A stretch of DNA of 64,000 nt from Alkalibacterium sp049389645 (GTDB taxonomy: Bacteria > Bacillota > Bacilli > Lactobacillales > Carnobacteriaceae_A). The notes under the pieces are model-generated. The model was not told the DNA's origin. It did no database searches and saw only the letters and a program-made list of their open reading frames with translations. Shown here piece after piece: positions 9,901 through 18,393 of this stretch. The stretch is taken from contig NZ_CP186540.1 of assembly GCF_049389645.1 (NCBI RefSeq), positions 2,480,001-2,544,000 of the forward strand, read 5' to 3'. Position 1 is the first letter of the stretch. Each line of letters begins with the position of its first letter. The position numbers and the translations under genes are program-made.

Positions 9901-10569
9901 CAATTGTACATCAGCATCGTCGATTATAAATCAGGAGACAAAAAACTTGAATTTGATGAAATATATCATGGTTTGATGATGCAACTACTTACGTACCTGG
10001 ATACTGCCGTAGAGCATTCAGAAGAATTATTCGGCAAGAAGGCCAAACCCGCGGGTGCCTTTTACGCTCAAGTCAAAAACCCATTACTCGATAGTCGTGC
10101 GATTAAAGGCAAAGACTGGCATACTGAAATGTTGAAAGAGTTTAAAATGAAAGGGTTACTACTTAATGAAGAAGACTTGTTACAAAATATAGACAAAACA
10201 CTGGATAACGGCCTTTCCTCACTTGTGTATCCTTTAAAGAAACTAGTAAAGGGGGAGCTTAGAGGTTCGTTCATTACGCTGGAAGATTTGGAATTGCTTC
10301 TGAAGCATCACCGGATCAAGATCAGAGAAGCAGGCAATCTGATTTTGTCAGGCGAGAACCAGCTGGCGCCATTCTATGAGAAGAAAAAATTTACACCTAC
10401 AACGGTTGGTGGCGAATACCATCCTATTTCTCAGTTCGATGTCTTGCTTCCGAACAATCAGAACTATTACCGAAACTTACCTAAAATTAAAGATCAGGAT
10501 GAACTGATGCAAAAACTCAAAGAGAAATATCAGATCATTGAACCCAGAAAGGAGGACGATGAAGCATGA
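6931..10569 (+). CDS. rexB: RexB (AddB-type) subunit of the helicase-nuclease
   Basis: RexB pairs with RexA to resect double-strand breaks for recombination. The 1,212-residue protein starts MGLQFILGRLHTNKKDHI, aligning with the AddB N-terminus. The phosphate-binding loop seen in Bacillus AddB (GxxGSGKS-type) is replaced here by GRLHTNKKD. A C-terminal PD-(D/E)xK nuclease domain is clear (about 980-1020): GKIDRLDAVEI, then SIVDYKSGDKKLEF and MMQLLTYLD. The four cysteines that hold the 4Fe-4S cluster in AddB are absent: one expected site reads FYLDPYSHFLRYG and the C-terminal cluster region has no Cys. These losses are typical of the Lactobacillales RexB form. The stop overlaps the rexA start in ATGA. 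Identification is firm. Confidence 0.93.
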   Translation: MGLQFILGRLHTNKKDHIYNQLVEWSQADSDNQVFYLVPDHIKFESEMNILEFIKANQSGQSDHYAGMINLQVFSFSRLAWYYLQDTAIFSHSQLTETGLSMLIRKILKEKEEDLTIFRGESHQQGFVDKTTTLFMEMRNGRVHPEDLEELFLNQWTDEHEHNDLKLKLKDIKQLYEAFMDQLLGKYIEKEDVLEALIQEIKKRDMSRTRIVIDNFNSFSAQEQALILELIEQAQEVKVALILDKKHAVEPPELTNFFYETGMTYYRLYQQALEKRLHVQHDILLNESSSEQCLELNTLEDYWVNSFDLSPKNTSSTLLDMTNCIEIREAESRQAEVLHTATTIKSLVAINNYRYKDILVVSRRLDDYKQMLEATFAENNIELFVDQADHMSGHALVEAIQSLFLIRKRYWRYDDIMRFLKTELLIPLTDEDMIPKDNLEKLSFWNERTKVWRTQLDTLENVVLAYGYEGREWLDDREWIYARFHLEEMDEQLDADKLMQAEANAVKNKIRKVLIPFYDQLSNIETNRDAARLLYQFLDDQGFNTQLLYWRDQAIEQGSLDEARKHEQVWQTFIQLLDEFVEVLGDEPWNMDSFLSILETGFEQATYSIVPPSIDQVMFTNFDKSRINTKKVVFILGMTDTQLPMNQENDSIFTDEDREALSVYLPDDKYLAPTTSGRLASEPFAAYAAFMNASEKLIFSYPVKNDGSGDNQLSPYIERISRQLNVPVKRKQAEASTLTNEPLETLMTYVGSRRETLGHLVNVLREGIDKEHQPSLFWLKLYQSLIKQATDTEKKILSSLEYSNIPIRLDRDLAEELYGKDLYLSVSQLESFYLDPYSHFLRYGLKLKERSVQELTPAETGTFFHDALDSIFKTIVTRDVKINELTDTELNKLTDEVLALMYEKNKFRLLSMSNRMKFIRKQLSNTIRQMMWAITNQSRRSSMVTQKSEVLFGRIAGKQGVPGLSFPLSNGGNLHVRGKIDRLDAVEIDNQLYISIVDYKSGDKKLEFDEIYHGLMMQLLTYLDTAVEHSEELFGKKAKPAGAFYAQVKNPLLDSRAIKGKDWHTEMLKEFKMKGLLLNEEDLLQNIDKTLDNGLSSLVYPLKKLVKGELRGSFITLEDLELLLKHHRIKIREAGNLILSGENQLAPFYEKKKFTPTTVGGEYHPISQFDVLLPNNQNYYRNLPKIKDQDELMQKLKEKYQIIEPRKEDDEA

Positions 10570-13500
10570 CAACACTACCTGAAAAGCCTCACAGTTCACA
10601 GTTCACTGATCACCAGTGGCAGGCTATACATGATGAAGGTAAAAACCTGCTCGTTTCAGCATCGGCCGGATCAGGGAAAACCACCGTCCTCGTTCAGCGT
10701 GTGATCGAAAAAATCAAGAAACAGACTGACATCAATCAGCTGCTCGTCGTGACATATACCAATGCGGCAGCCAGAGAGATGAAGCAACGTATCCAGTTAG
10801 CCATCCAAAAAGAAATAAATGAAAATCAAGACGCTGATTTAAAGCATCATCTGATCAGACAGATGCCTCTGCTCGGGCATGCGGATATATCGACGCTGCA
10901 TTCTTTCTGCCTGAAAGTCATACGTCGTTATTACTATCTGATCGATTTCGATCCGGTTTTCCGATTATTAACGGATGATACGGAGATAACCTTAATGAAA
11001 GAGGATGTCTGGGATGAACTGCGTGAAGAACTCTATGGTATTGATGACAGTCTTTTCGAACAACTAGCGACGGCCTATTCAAGCGATAAAAATGATGATG
11101 GCGTGACTGATCTAGTCTTGTCATTATACGAATTTTCTCGAGCAAATCCCGATCCTTTGAAGTGGCTGTCTGGACTAAGTCAGATGTATACGGTAGAGGA
11201 TAATGATCTAGGTCGCAGTTTTGTCTTTCAGCACCTGATAAAAATGCAGTTGCTGAGTACATTGAATAATATCAAAGAATTACTTGAAGATGCAATCGCT
11301 ATGGGCAATGGTGAAGAAGAACTAAGCAAGACACTTGCTATTTTAGCAGACGATCAGTCACATATCAGTCAAATCGAAACACTTGTTATGGACAACAAAC
11401 TGAACGATGCTTTTGCCCTGATTGAAAATTTTAGTCACGCGAGATGGTATGCCCCTAACAAGAAAGACACGCCAGAAATCGTTAAAGAAACCGGCAAGGA
11501 AATGAAGCCATTCAGAGACAAAGCAAAAGATTTGTATTCAGACATGGTCGCTGACATTTTTGCATTTTCTCCTGATGAACACTTGGATAACATGGCCAAG
11601 GTTAAAGTGCTGGTCGAAGAGATGGCTCGAGTGACGACGCTCTTTTATAAACGCTATCAAGCCTTTAAAGCGGATCGAAAAGTCCTGGACTTCAACGACT
11701 TGGAACATTTAACCCTAAAAATATTAGCTAATGAAACCGGCGAGGGGAAAGAGCCTTCTGAAGCGGCGAATCATTACCGTCGCCAATTCAAAGAAGTGAT
11801 GATCGATGAGTACCAAGATATTAATCAGATCCAAGAAGAGATATTGAAATGGGTCACCAAACCCGACCCCAATAAGGGTAATCAGTTTATGGTGGGTGAC
11901 GTGAAACAGTCCATTTATTCCTTCCGCCTAGCCGATCCAAGTTTGTTTATCGATAAGTATGAGCGCTACGCAACTAAAGAAACTGGCGAACGTATTATAT
12001 TAGCGGAAAATTTTCGTTCCAGAAAAGAAGTGCTTTCCTTTACCAATTTTATCTTTGATCAGCTGATGGATAAAGAAGTCGGAGATCTGACCTATGATGA
12101 TTCAGCTAAACTGGTTAATGGTTTTACAGCTTTCCCAGCATCAGACAACTTTCAAACCGATATCCTGTTATACGAATCAAAAGAAGAGGATACAGAAGAA
12201 GAGGAAGAGGACGAACCAGCAGCACTTTCCGTATCCTTTCAAATCGATACGAAAACAAAAGGAGAACTCTACATGGTAGCTAACAAAATCCTCGAGATGA
12301 TGGCCACTGGTTATGAAATATACGACAAAAAAGGCCAAACCATGCGTTTGCTTGAGCTCAAAGACATTGTATTGTTGACTCCTACAAAGAAAAATAATTT
12401 AGATATTCAAGATATTTTCAAACAGTTGGGCATACCAACTTCAGTGAAGGATACGCAAAACTATTTCCAAACCACCGAGATAACCATTATGATGTCTATC
12501 CTTAAAATCATTGATAATCCAGAGCAGGATATCCCTTTAGCTGCAGTGTTACGGTCACCGATCGTCGGATTAGATGAAGTGGACTTGACGCGTATTCGTA
12601 TTATGGATAAACAATCCTCCTTCTTTGACGCATTGACTCAGTTCGCTGATAAGGAAGACTGGGAAGATATCAAGAATATAAATCTACAGGTGAAGATTCA
12701 AACGTTCTTGGAGTTGCTTGAAAAATGGCGCAAACAGTCACGTAGACAATCCCTTGTTGCTCTCATTTGGATGATCTTTGAAGACACTGGCTTTTTACAT
12801 TATGTCGGTGGCATGAGCTCTGGAAGACAAAGAAAAGCGAATCTACATGCTTTGTATGAACGGGCGGCGGCGTATGAAAAGACGTCATTCAAAGGTCTGT
12901 TCCAGTTTATCCGGTTCATCGAGAAAATGCAGAAAAAAGATAAGGATTTGGCCGAACCGCAAGCTATTTCAGACAGCGAAAATGCTGTTCGAGTCATGAC
13001 CATACATGCCAGCAAAGGATTGGAGTTCCCGATCGTTTTTGTATTGGATATGACGAAGAAGTTCAATATTAGAGATGCGCAGGGCGCAACGGTTTTTGAT
13101 GAAGAATACGGGGTAGGCGCGGAATACCGTGATTTGGAATCCCGAGAGAAAAAAACGACATTACCGGAAAAAGCATTGAAATATAAAAAGAAAACCAAAC
13201 TCTTGTCTGAACAAATGCGTGTGTTGTACGTGGCATTAACGCGAGCAGAACAGAAATTGATATTAGTTGGCTCGTACAAGAATAAGGAAGATGCCTATAA
13301 ACGTTGGGGACTGGTCGGCGGACACCCGAAACGCGTGCTTCCTGCAGATATGCGTTTGGGTGCTCGAGGGTTTATGGACTGGATCGGTTTCAGTATCATC
13401 AGGCACGAACACATGGACGACGAGCGAATCATCGAGGCGCAAAATGCAGCGATTCATCACTACGACACTTCCTTTGATGTTCAGTTTTATAATCAGGAAG

Positions 13501-14354
13501 AACTGGAGGACGCGCTGCTGTCTCATCAAAAGTCTGACACAACCGAGTGGTATCCGAAATTGAAAGAAGGAACCTTGAGTGCACAGGCGGACAATGGGGT
13601 CAAAGAAGCAGTGAAAGATGCCATTGAATTAATGAATAAACCTTACGCTTATCAGATTGCAACTCAAACAACCAGTTATCAGTCGGTTTCAGAAATCAAG
13701 CGTTTGTTTGAAGAACCTGATGATGGTCAAATGGTCAAAATCGATGTCACCAAACCAAGACAGGTCAATAGGTATGTCGAGGATCAGCTAAGTCGACCAT
13801 CCTTTATTCAAGAGGATCTCAAGCCGACACCCGCTGAAGTAGGTAAGGCCACACACTTGGTTCTGCAAACGCTCGATTTAAACGAGACACCTACGAACGA
13901 ATCAGTCAAAGCATTGGTTGCTCATCTCGTTGACGAAAAGGTATTTACGGAAGAACTGGCTGGTCTTATTCGTATAGACGAGATCCTCAACTTCTTTGAA
14001 ACATCCTTTGGTGCCTATATTATTGATCATGCACCCTTCATGAAAAGAGAAGTCCCTTTCTCATTGCTCATGGAAGCGAAAGATATATTCAATGATATGG
14101 AAACCGTTGATGATCACGTGTTGATTCACGGGATCATTGACGGGTATATCGAACAAGCAGACGGCATTGTTCTGTTTGACTATAAAACGGACCGTGTGTC
14201 TCACTTGGGAGAGCGAGCAGGGGATGACATGCTGAATAAATACCGTGGCCAGCTGACTCTCTATAAACGAGCTTTGGAATCGATCCTCAATAAACCTGTT
14301 ATAGCATCACATCTGGTCATGCTTGATGTCAGTGAGACGGTGCAGGTAGGCTAA
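10566..14354 (+). CDS. rexA: RexA (AddA) ATP-dependent helicase-nuclease subunit
   Basis: RexA is the UvrD-like helicase and 3' nuclease of the RexAB complex. Superfamily 1 motifs appear in order: SASAGSGKTTVL (Walker A, near residue 32), TYTNAAAREMKQRI (Ia), STLHSFC, MIDEYQDINQIQ (II), GDVKQSIYSFRLADPSLF (III), ENFRSRKEVL (IV), MTIHASKGLEFPIVFV (V) and LYVALTRAEQKL (VI). The C-terminal nuclease has HGIIDGYIEQADG, then FDYKTDRV and YRGQLTLYKRAL. The length of 1,262 residues is normal. An acidic insert (EEDTEEEEEDEP, near 535) lies in domain 2A and fits the acidic style of this genome. Start ATG overlaps the rexB stop, with GGAGG upstream, so the subunits are translated in a coupled way. Confidence 0.96.
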   Translation: MTTLPEKPHSSQFTDHQWQAIHDEGKNLLVSASAGSGKTTVLVQRVIEKIKKQTDINQLLVVTYTNAAAREMKQRIQLAIQKEINENQDADLKHHLIRQMPLLGHADISTLHSFCLKVIRRYYYLIDFDPVFRLLTDDTEITLMKEDVWDELREELYGIDDSLFEQLATAYSSDKNDDGVTDLVLSLYEFSRANPDPLKWLSGLSQMYTVEDNDLGRSFVFQHLIKMQLLSTLNNIKELLEDAIAMGNGEEELSKTLAILADDQSHISQIETLVMDNKLNDAFALIENFSHARWYAPNKKDTPEIVKETGKEMKPFRDKAKDLYSDMVADIFAFSPDEHLDNMAKVKVLVEEMARVTTLFYKRYQAFKADRKVLDFNDLEHLTLKILANETGEGKEPSEAANHYRRQFKEVMIDEYQDINQIQEEILKWVTKPDPNKGNQFMVGDVKQSIYSFRLADPSLFIDKYERYATKETGERIILAENFRSRKEVLSFTNFIFDQLMDKEVGDLTYDDSAKLVNGFTAFPASDNFQTDILLYESKEEDTEEEEEDEPAALSVSFQIDTKTKGELYMVANKILEMMATGYEIYDKKGQTMRLLELKDIVLLTPTKKNNLDIQDIFKQLGIPTSVKDTQNYFQTTEITIMMSILKIIDNPEQDIPLAAVLRSPIVGLDEVDLTRIRIMDKQSSFFDALTQFADKEDWEDIKNINLQVKIQTFLELLEKWRKQSRRQSLVALIWMIFEDTGFLHYVGGMSSGRQRKANLHALYERAAAYEKTSFKGLFQFIRFIEKMQKKDKDLAEPQAISDSENAVRVMTIHASKGLEFPIVFVLDMTKKFNIRDAQGATVFDEEYGVGAEYRDLESREKKTTLPEKALKYKKKTKLLSEQMRVLYVALTRAEQKLILVGSYKNKEDAYKRWGLVGGHPKRVLPADMRLGARGFMDWIGFSIIRHEHMDDERIIEAQNAAIHHYDTSFDVQFYNQEELEDALLSHQKSDTTEWYPKLKEGTLSAQADNGVKEAVKDAIELMNKPYAYQIATQTTSYQSVSEIKRLFEEPDDGQMVKIDVTKPRQVNRYVEDQLSRPSFIQEDLKPTPAEVGKATHLVLQTLDLNETPTNESVKALVAHLVDEKVFTEELAGLIRIDEILNFFETSFGAYIIDHAPFMKREVPFSLLMEAKDIFNDMETVDDHVLIHGIIDGYIEQADGIVLFDYKTDRVSHLGERAGDDMLNKYRGQLTLYKRALESILNKPVIASHLVMLDVSETVQVG

Positions 14355-14400
14355 TGTTGATCTTTAACTCTCAGATTGGCTCTAACAACAATTATTATTG

Positions 14401-14455
14401 AAAGAACAGAGGAACAACTCAATTTATAATGAGTTGTTCCTCTGTTCTTTGTTTT
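14401..14455 (+). terminator. Strong terminator after rexA
   Basis: A perfect 21-bp stem (14401-14421 with 14430-14450) encloses an ATTTATAA loop and is followed by GTTTT. It is the strongest terminator hairpin in this part of the window. Confidence 0.85.
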
Positions 14456-14520
14456 ATACCGACAATAGGTAAGTTATTGGCATGATTCGGTTCCTTCTTT
14501 TGATGGAATGAGCATTATCG

Positions 14521-14785
14521 GGGCCTGATAACCGTTACTCGTCGCGCTGAATGGGTTTGAGTTCCTCTTATAAAGCCCTATAACCACAACTCGCAGTGCT
14601 GAATGGGGTTGAGTTCATCTTATAAGGCCCTATAACCACAACTCGCAGTGCCGAATTGATTTGAGTTCCTCTTATAAAGCCCTATAACCATAACTCGCAG
14701 CGCTAAATTGATTTGAGTTCCTCTTATAAAGCCCTATAACCACAACTCGTCGCGCTAAATGGGTTTGAGTTACCCTTATATAAGC
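14521..14785. repeat. 52-bp tandem repeat, about five copies
   Basis: The anchor TTGAGTT recurs at 14557, 14609, 14661, 14713 and 14765, exactly 52 bp apart. Each unit holds CTTATAAAGCCCTATAACCA and a CTCGCAGTGCTGAAT-like part, with a few substitutions per copy. The first copy is partial and the last decays into unrelated sequence. There are no unique spacers, so it is not a CRISPR array, and no frame gives a convincing repeat protein. It fills most of the 560-bp gap between rexA and the leftward envelope operon. Confidence 0.85.
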
Positions 14786-14816
14786 ATAAAGCACTACAAG
14801 GCTCTCTTAAAATGTA

Positions 14817-14840
14817 TGAATAGGCGGGCACGCCTATTCA
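14817..14840. other. Perfect 10-bp hairpin
   Basis: TGAATAGGCG and CGCCTATTCA surround GGCA, just past the 52-bp repeats. No T run follows, so it is not a standard terminator on the plus strand. Confidence 0.4.
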
Positions 14841-14876
14841 AGACCTATCTGATCAATTGGCAAGATTTCTTACATG

Positions 14877-14906
14877 AAAAAAAGGCCGAGACAAAAGTCT
14901 CAGCCT
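14877..14906 (-). terminator. Terminator of the envelope operon
   Basis: On the minus strand AGGCTGAGAC, a TTTT loop and GTCTCGGCCT are followed by a run of T residues, 11 bp after the last stop codon. Confidence 0.85.
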
Positions 14907-14917
14907 TCAGATTACAT

Positions 14918-16150
14918 TTAGTCAAAACTGTATTGAGCAGTTTCAGAATAAGAGTTACCGGCATTCCAAAGTAGGAATTCGTTGACACCATATTCGTTGA
15001 GTGCGCGAATCTGATCTTCGACTTCTTGGGCACCGTATCGTTTATACCATCCGGAGCCTAGATAGGAAGCGGTAAAGTCTTGAATCCAGGGACGTGAAAC
15101 GGGTGCATTCTCGCCCAAGTTGCCCAAGACTTCATTTTCATACTCCATGTATCTGGCAACCACATTATAGGGTTCCAAGTCTGGTTTGGCGATTCCTAGC
15201 GAACCGGGTCCCCAGTGACTTGGATAAATCATTGATGAAATGACATCGACATTCTCGGAAATACGAGAGAAGTTTTGACCGATACCCGGCGCTTCTTCAA
15301 TCGTTGCTGCGTATCCGAATATATCAACGGAAACGTCTACGTCAAAAGGTTGGAGCTCACGGCGTGCATAGGCTACAAAATCAGTAACTGCTTCAACGCG
15401 CAGCTGCACGTTGTCGAGATCGCTACCCTCGTAGTCTTCACGTGAATAAATGACATCTTCATCACGGAGTTCAAAACCTTCAGGGAAACGAACATAGTCG
15501 AATTGAATATCTTTGAAACCTAGTTTAGCTGCTTGTTTTGCGACTTCAATGTTGTAGTCCCAAACTTCTTTCATAAACGGATTAACGAAAGCATGACCTG
15601 CTCGGTTAGTCCATACAGAACCATCAGGGTGTGTAAAGGATAAGTCCGGACGTTCTTCGGCTAAGTTGTTATCTTTAAAAACCACGATACGAGCGATAGG
15701 GTAGATGCCGTTTTCTTCTAATTGAGGCATCAACTGCTCCGGATCGACCCAATTTCTAGTGTTTTCAGTGATCAATTCATGATCCGAATCGATTGGCATC
15801 GTGATGTCACCATAATCGTCTTTGACATCAATGACCATTGAATTCAGTTCTGTGCGATTCATTAAATCTATTAGGCTCTCCATACGTGAGCCACCAGCAG
15901 AATTTGCTGTCAGGAAAATACCTTTAACGCCGTCTTCCGGATAAGGAATATCTACGCCGCTGTCATACTTGAATTGACTGGGAAATGTTTCGGGAATCAT
16001 CAAAAGTGGCTCTGAACTCATGGTTAAGTAGGTTGTTTCGACTTGCTGGTCTTCTGTTGTTGTTTCAGCCTCTACACTAGTGCTTCCTAAAGCACTAACT
16101 GACAGAAGTGCGGCTGAGCAGAAGAGGGTCTGTTTAAATTTTTTCATCAT
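14918..16150 (-). CDS. Secreted DUF4015 putative glycoside hydrolase
   Basis: The 410-residue protein starts with a signal peptide (KKFKQTLFCSAALLSVSALG, cleavage near VEA). The rest is a TIM-barrel-like domain of the DUF4015/PF13200 family: GIFLTANSAGG near residue 95, MVIDVKDDYGDI, an arm with FVNPFMKEVWDYN, IQFDYVRFPEG near residue 220, DIFGYAA and SSMIYPSHWGPGS near 315. The family is related to glycoside hydrolases, and the conserved Asp residues in VKDD and FDYVRFPEG are candidate catalytic residues; the substrate is unknown. Its start overlaps the deacetylase stop by ATGA, so the two are translated together. This suggests joint action on a wall glycan, which is inference. No sorting signal or lipobox is present, so it is probably released or loosely held. 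Confidence 0.8.
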   Translation of the reverse strand: MMKKFKQTLFCSAALLSVSALGSTSVEAETTTEDQQVETTYLTMSSEPLLMIPETFPSQFKYDSGVDIPYPEDGVKGIFLTANSAGGSRMESLIDLMNRTELNSMVIDVKDDYGDITMPIDSDHELITENTRNWVDPEQLMPQLEENGIYPIARIVVFKDNNLAEERPDLSFTHPDGSVWTNRAGHAFVNPFMKEVWDYNIEVAKQAAKLGFKDIQFDYVRFPEGFELRDEDVIYSREDYEGSDLDNVQLRVEAVTDFVAYARRELQPFDVDVSVDIFGYAATIEEAPGIGQNFSRISENVDVISSMIYPSHWGPGSLGIAKPDLEPYNVVARYMEYENEVLGNLGENAPVSRPWIQDFTASYLGSGWYKRYGAQEVEDQIRALNEYGVNEFLLWNAGNSYSETAQYSFD

Positions 16151-17028
16151 TCGCTAACATCCTCACTTTCTAATTCATTGGATAGGATCAAATCTGGATC
16201 TAATAATTCAAAATCATTGTCTCTTAAGCCGTCAATAATTGCAGGGACTGCTTTTGCGGTCCATTCACGGTCATGCATAAGTAAATTAGAGCCCGGTACA
16301 AGTAGATTGGTATTGATCATGATGTCCGTCAAAGCTTCCGGATCTCTATACGCGTCTTCCCAATCATAACCGTATGTCCAGTTCATCAAAGCCATGCCTT
16401 CATCTAGAACGACTTGTTTGGAATGGTCAGTATTTTGTCCGAAGGGTGCTCTAAAGAAGCGCGGACGTATACCGATGATTTCTTCAACCAAATCGTTGGT
16501 TGTGATGATTTCTTCTGTTTGTTTTTCTTCAGAAATAGAAGGCAGGCTCGCGTGAGTGTGCGTATGATTACCTATTGTAAATCCCATTTCGTGAACTTCA
16601 GTTAAAATGGCTTTGCCTTCGTCATCTTCAAGATACATGCTATTGACAAAGAAGATTGCCGGTGCATCTTTTTCAGCCAAAGACTGAGCGATTTTCAACG
16701 TGTGTCCGTTGGGACCATCGTCGAACGTCAATAGGGCCACTTGCTTGTTGGCTTCTTTACCGTCGATCACGTTGATATAGGCTAAATTGTCACTCACTTC
16801 GTATAAGTACTCTATAGATTCGGCCACATCGGCTTCTTCTTCAACATCCTCTTCCAATTCATCCGTTTCTTCATCAGAGGAGTCAGTCGTTTCTTCCTGA
16901 TTGGTCACTTCTGAATCCTGGCTCGTTTCATTATTCTCGGTTTCAAGAGTTTCTTCACTATCTGCTGCTTCACACGCAGTAAGCAGGAGCGTGGAAGCAA
17001 GTAGGGTAGATAGAATCATTTTTTTCAT
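16147..17028 (-). CDS. Polysaccharide deacetylase lipoprotein
   Basis: A carbohydrate esterase family 4 (NodB-type) protein. The N-terminus has a lipoprotein signal, LLASTLLLTAC, so it should be tethered to the outer face of the membrane. About 50 very acidic residues (EETLETENNETSQDSE and similar) form a spacer. The catalytic domain has LLTFDDGPNGHT (motif 1, metal-binding Asp pair), GNHTHTHASL (motif 2), FFRAPFGQN (motif 3), and SNLLMHD (motif 5 His), so all the metal and catalytic residues seem present. The likely activity is removal of N- or O-acetyl groups from peptidoglycan or another wall glycan; which one cannot be read from sequence. It lies between a YkyA-like lipoprotein and a DUF4015 protein in one leftward operon. 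Confidence 0.88.
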   Translation of the reverse strand: MKKMILSTLLASTLLLTACEAADSEETLETENNETSQDSEVTNQEETTDSSDEETDELEEDVEEEADVAESIEYLYEVSDNLAYINVIDGKEANKQVALLTFDDGPNGHTLKIAQSLAEKDAPAIFFVNSMYLEDDEGKAILTEVHEMGFTIGNHTHTHASLPSISEEKQTEEIITTNDLVEEIIGIRPRFFRAPFGQNTDHSKQVVLDEGMALMNWTYGYDWEDAYRDPEALTDIMINTNLLVPGSNLLMHDREWTAKAVPAIIDGLRDNDFELLDPDLILSNELESEDVSE

Positions 17029-17040
17029 GCTAATACTCCT

Positions 17041-17685
17041 TTATTCTTCTTCGCTTAGTTGTGCGTCAATAGAGGACTGTAACGTTGACAGCTGGCCATT
17101 GATTGCAATCAAGGCTCCATCTATTTCCGGAAACATCTGTAACAGTGTTACACGTTCGTCGTTGATTTGATCGATGCCTTCGACAAAATCATCATAGGTA
17201 GCATTCTCATCCGCTAAGCCTGTGAAATAGTCGCGCTGATTGTCCAAACTCGTTTTATAATTGTCGATGTAACTGGAGAGGTGTGTGTTGAAATCGCTGA
17301 CTGAATCGTTAACTGCATTGACCTCTTCATGATCGAGAAGTTCGCCATCGTAACTCGTCAGTGTTTCCTGGTGTTCTTCAAATTCACTTTGCTTGTTTTC
17401 CAGCTCTATCACAATTTCTTCTCTGGAAGCAATGTTTTCAAAGACAGACGAAGATTCATCCCCTAAAGTTGCCAAGTCATCATCCGTTTCCATTGTTTCG
17501 TCAAAATGACTTTGTAAATCTGCTTCTGACATGACCAATTGGTTGAATGTCTCAACCGTTTCGCCTTTGATGCGGTCAATCTCAATTGTAGCGTCTTGCA
17601 CATCATCTAAATTTTCCGAATCACAACCAGCTAACAACAAAGGTACAGCTGAGAGTGAAACTAGTGCCCACTTTCTAATAATCAT
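17041..17685 (-). CDS. YkyA-like putative cell-wall binding lipoprotein
   Basis: A 214-residue lipoprotein with signal and lipobox LSAVPLLLAGC. The mature part is almost all helical and acidic, with heptad-like spacing (ELENKQSEFEEHQETL), and matches the YkyA family (PF10368). It has no catalytic motif. The conserved region LDNQRDYFTGLADENATYDDF fits the family. It is the first gene of the leftward envelope operon: AAGGAGATAAGAT precedes its ATG and the deacetylase gene follows after 12 bp. A possible promoter lies just upstream, TTGATA with AATACT 18 bp away, near 17720-17750. The function of the family is not known; a structural or tethering role at the wall is a guess. Confidence 0.78.
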   Translation of the reverse strand: MIIRKWALVSLSAVPLLLAGCDSENLDDVQDATIEIDRIKGETVETFNQLVMSEADLQSHFDETMETDDDLATLGDESSSVFENIASREEIVIELENKQSEFEEHQETLTSYDGELLDHEEVNAVNDSVSDFNTHLSSYIDNYKTSLDNQRDYFTGLADENATYDDFVEGIDQINDERVTLLQMFPEIDGALIAINGQLSTLQSSIDAQLSEEE

Positions 17686-17915
17686 ATCTTATCTCCTTTA
17701 AAAGTATAACTTTAGTATTTTGGTATCTTGTAGAGTATATCAAAAAGCATTTGTATTTAAAATGCTTTTGTTCATATATTGTTAATTATTTAGTGATTTC
17801 GTGAAAGAGACTCGTATAGATCAGTCAAAATATAATATTAAAATTAAATCAAGGTAGGTTTTAGCTGAAAAATATTGTACAATAACAATAAGGCTTAAAT
17901 ACTAAGGAGTTATAT

Positions 17916-18392
17916 ATGTTATTATATTATATCATTGCACTGATTATTATCGGCATCGACCAGTTAACAAAATATCTGACGGTCGCAAATATCCCTTTAC
18001 ATGAAACGCGTGAAGTGATTCCTTCGATACTTTCGTTTACGTATCATCAAAACACAGGAGCGGCGTGGAGTATACTAGAAGGCCAGATGATTTTCTTTTA
18101 TATTGTGACGCTTATTGTGGTAGGGGTCATCATTTATTATTTGCACAGTTACGGGAAGAACGATAAACTCTTTGCTTTTTCATTGAGTTTGATCCTGGGT
18201 GGTGCCATTGGTAACTTCATCGACAGACTGATTCATCAGTTCGTCGTGGATATGGTACGATTGGAATTTATTGATTTCCCAATATTTAATGTTGCCGATA
18301 TGGCGCTAACTGTTGGTGTAGGCTTAATGATTTTATACTTAATCCTTGATGAATGGAAAGAATACAAGCAAAAGAAAGTTGGAACGAACTAA
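17916..18392 (+). CDS. lspA: Lipoprotein signal peptidase (signal peptidase II)
   Basis: LspA cleaves the signal peptide of prolipoproteins in the membrane after diacylglyceryl transfer. The 158-residue protein has four membrane helices. Conserved boxes are IIGIDQLTKY near residue 12, SFTYHQNTGAAWSIL near 44, GGAIGNFIDRL near 95 with the first catalytic Asp, and PIFNVADMALTVG near 123 with the second. AAGGAG lies just before the ATG. rluD starts 1 bp after the stop and pyrR follows, the usual lspA-rluD-pyrR arrangement of Firmicutes. Its substrates in this window include the YkyA-like, deacetylase and OpuAC lipoproteins. Identification is secure. Confidence 0.97.
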   Translation: MLLYYIIALIIIGIDQLTKYLTVANIPLHETREVIPSILSFTYHQNTGAAWSILEGQMIFFYIVTLIVVGVIIYYLHSYGKNDKLFAFSLSLILGGAIGNFIDRLIHQFVVDMVRLEFIDFPIFNVADMALTVGVGLMILYLILDEWKEYKQKKVGTN

Positions 18393-18393
18393 A

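Noticed and set aside
14521..14785. CRISPR array
   Set aside because: The 52-bp units follow one another directly without unique spacers, and no cas genes are near.
18346..18393. Extended N-terminus of RluD from inside lspA
   Set aside because: The extra 16 residues are unlike the family's start and come from the lspA frame overlap.
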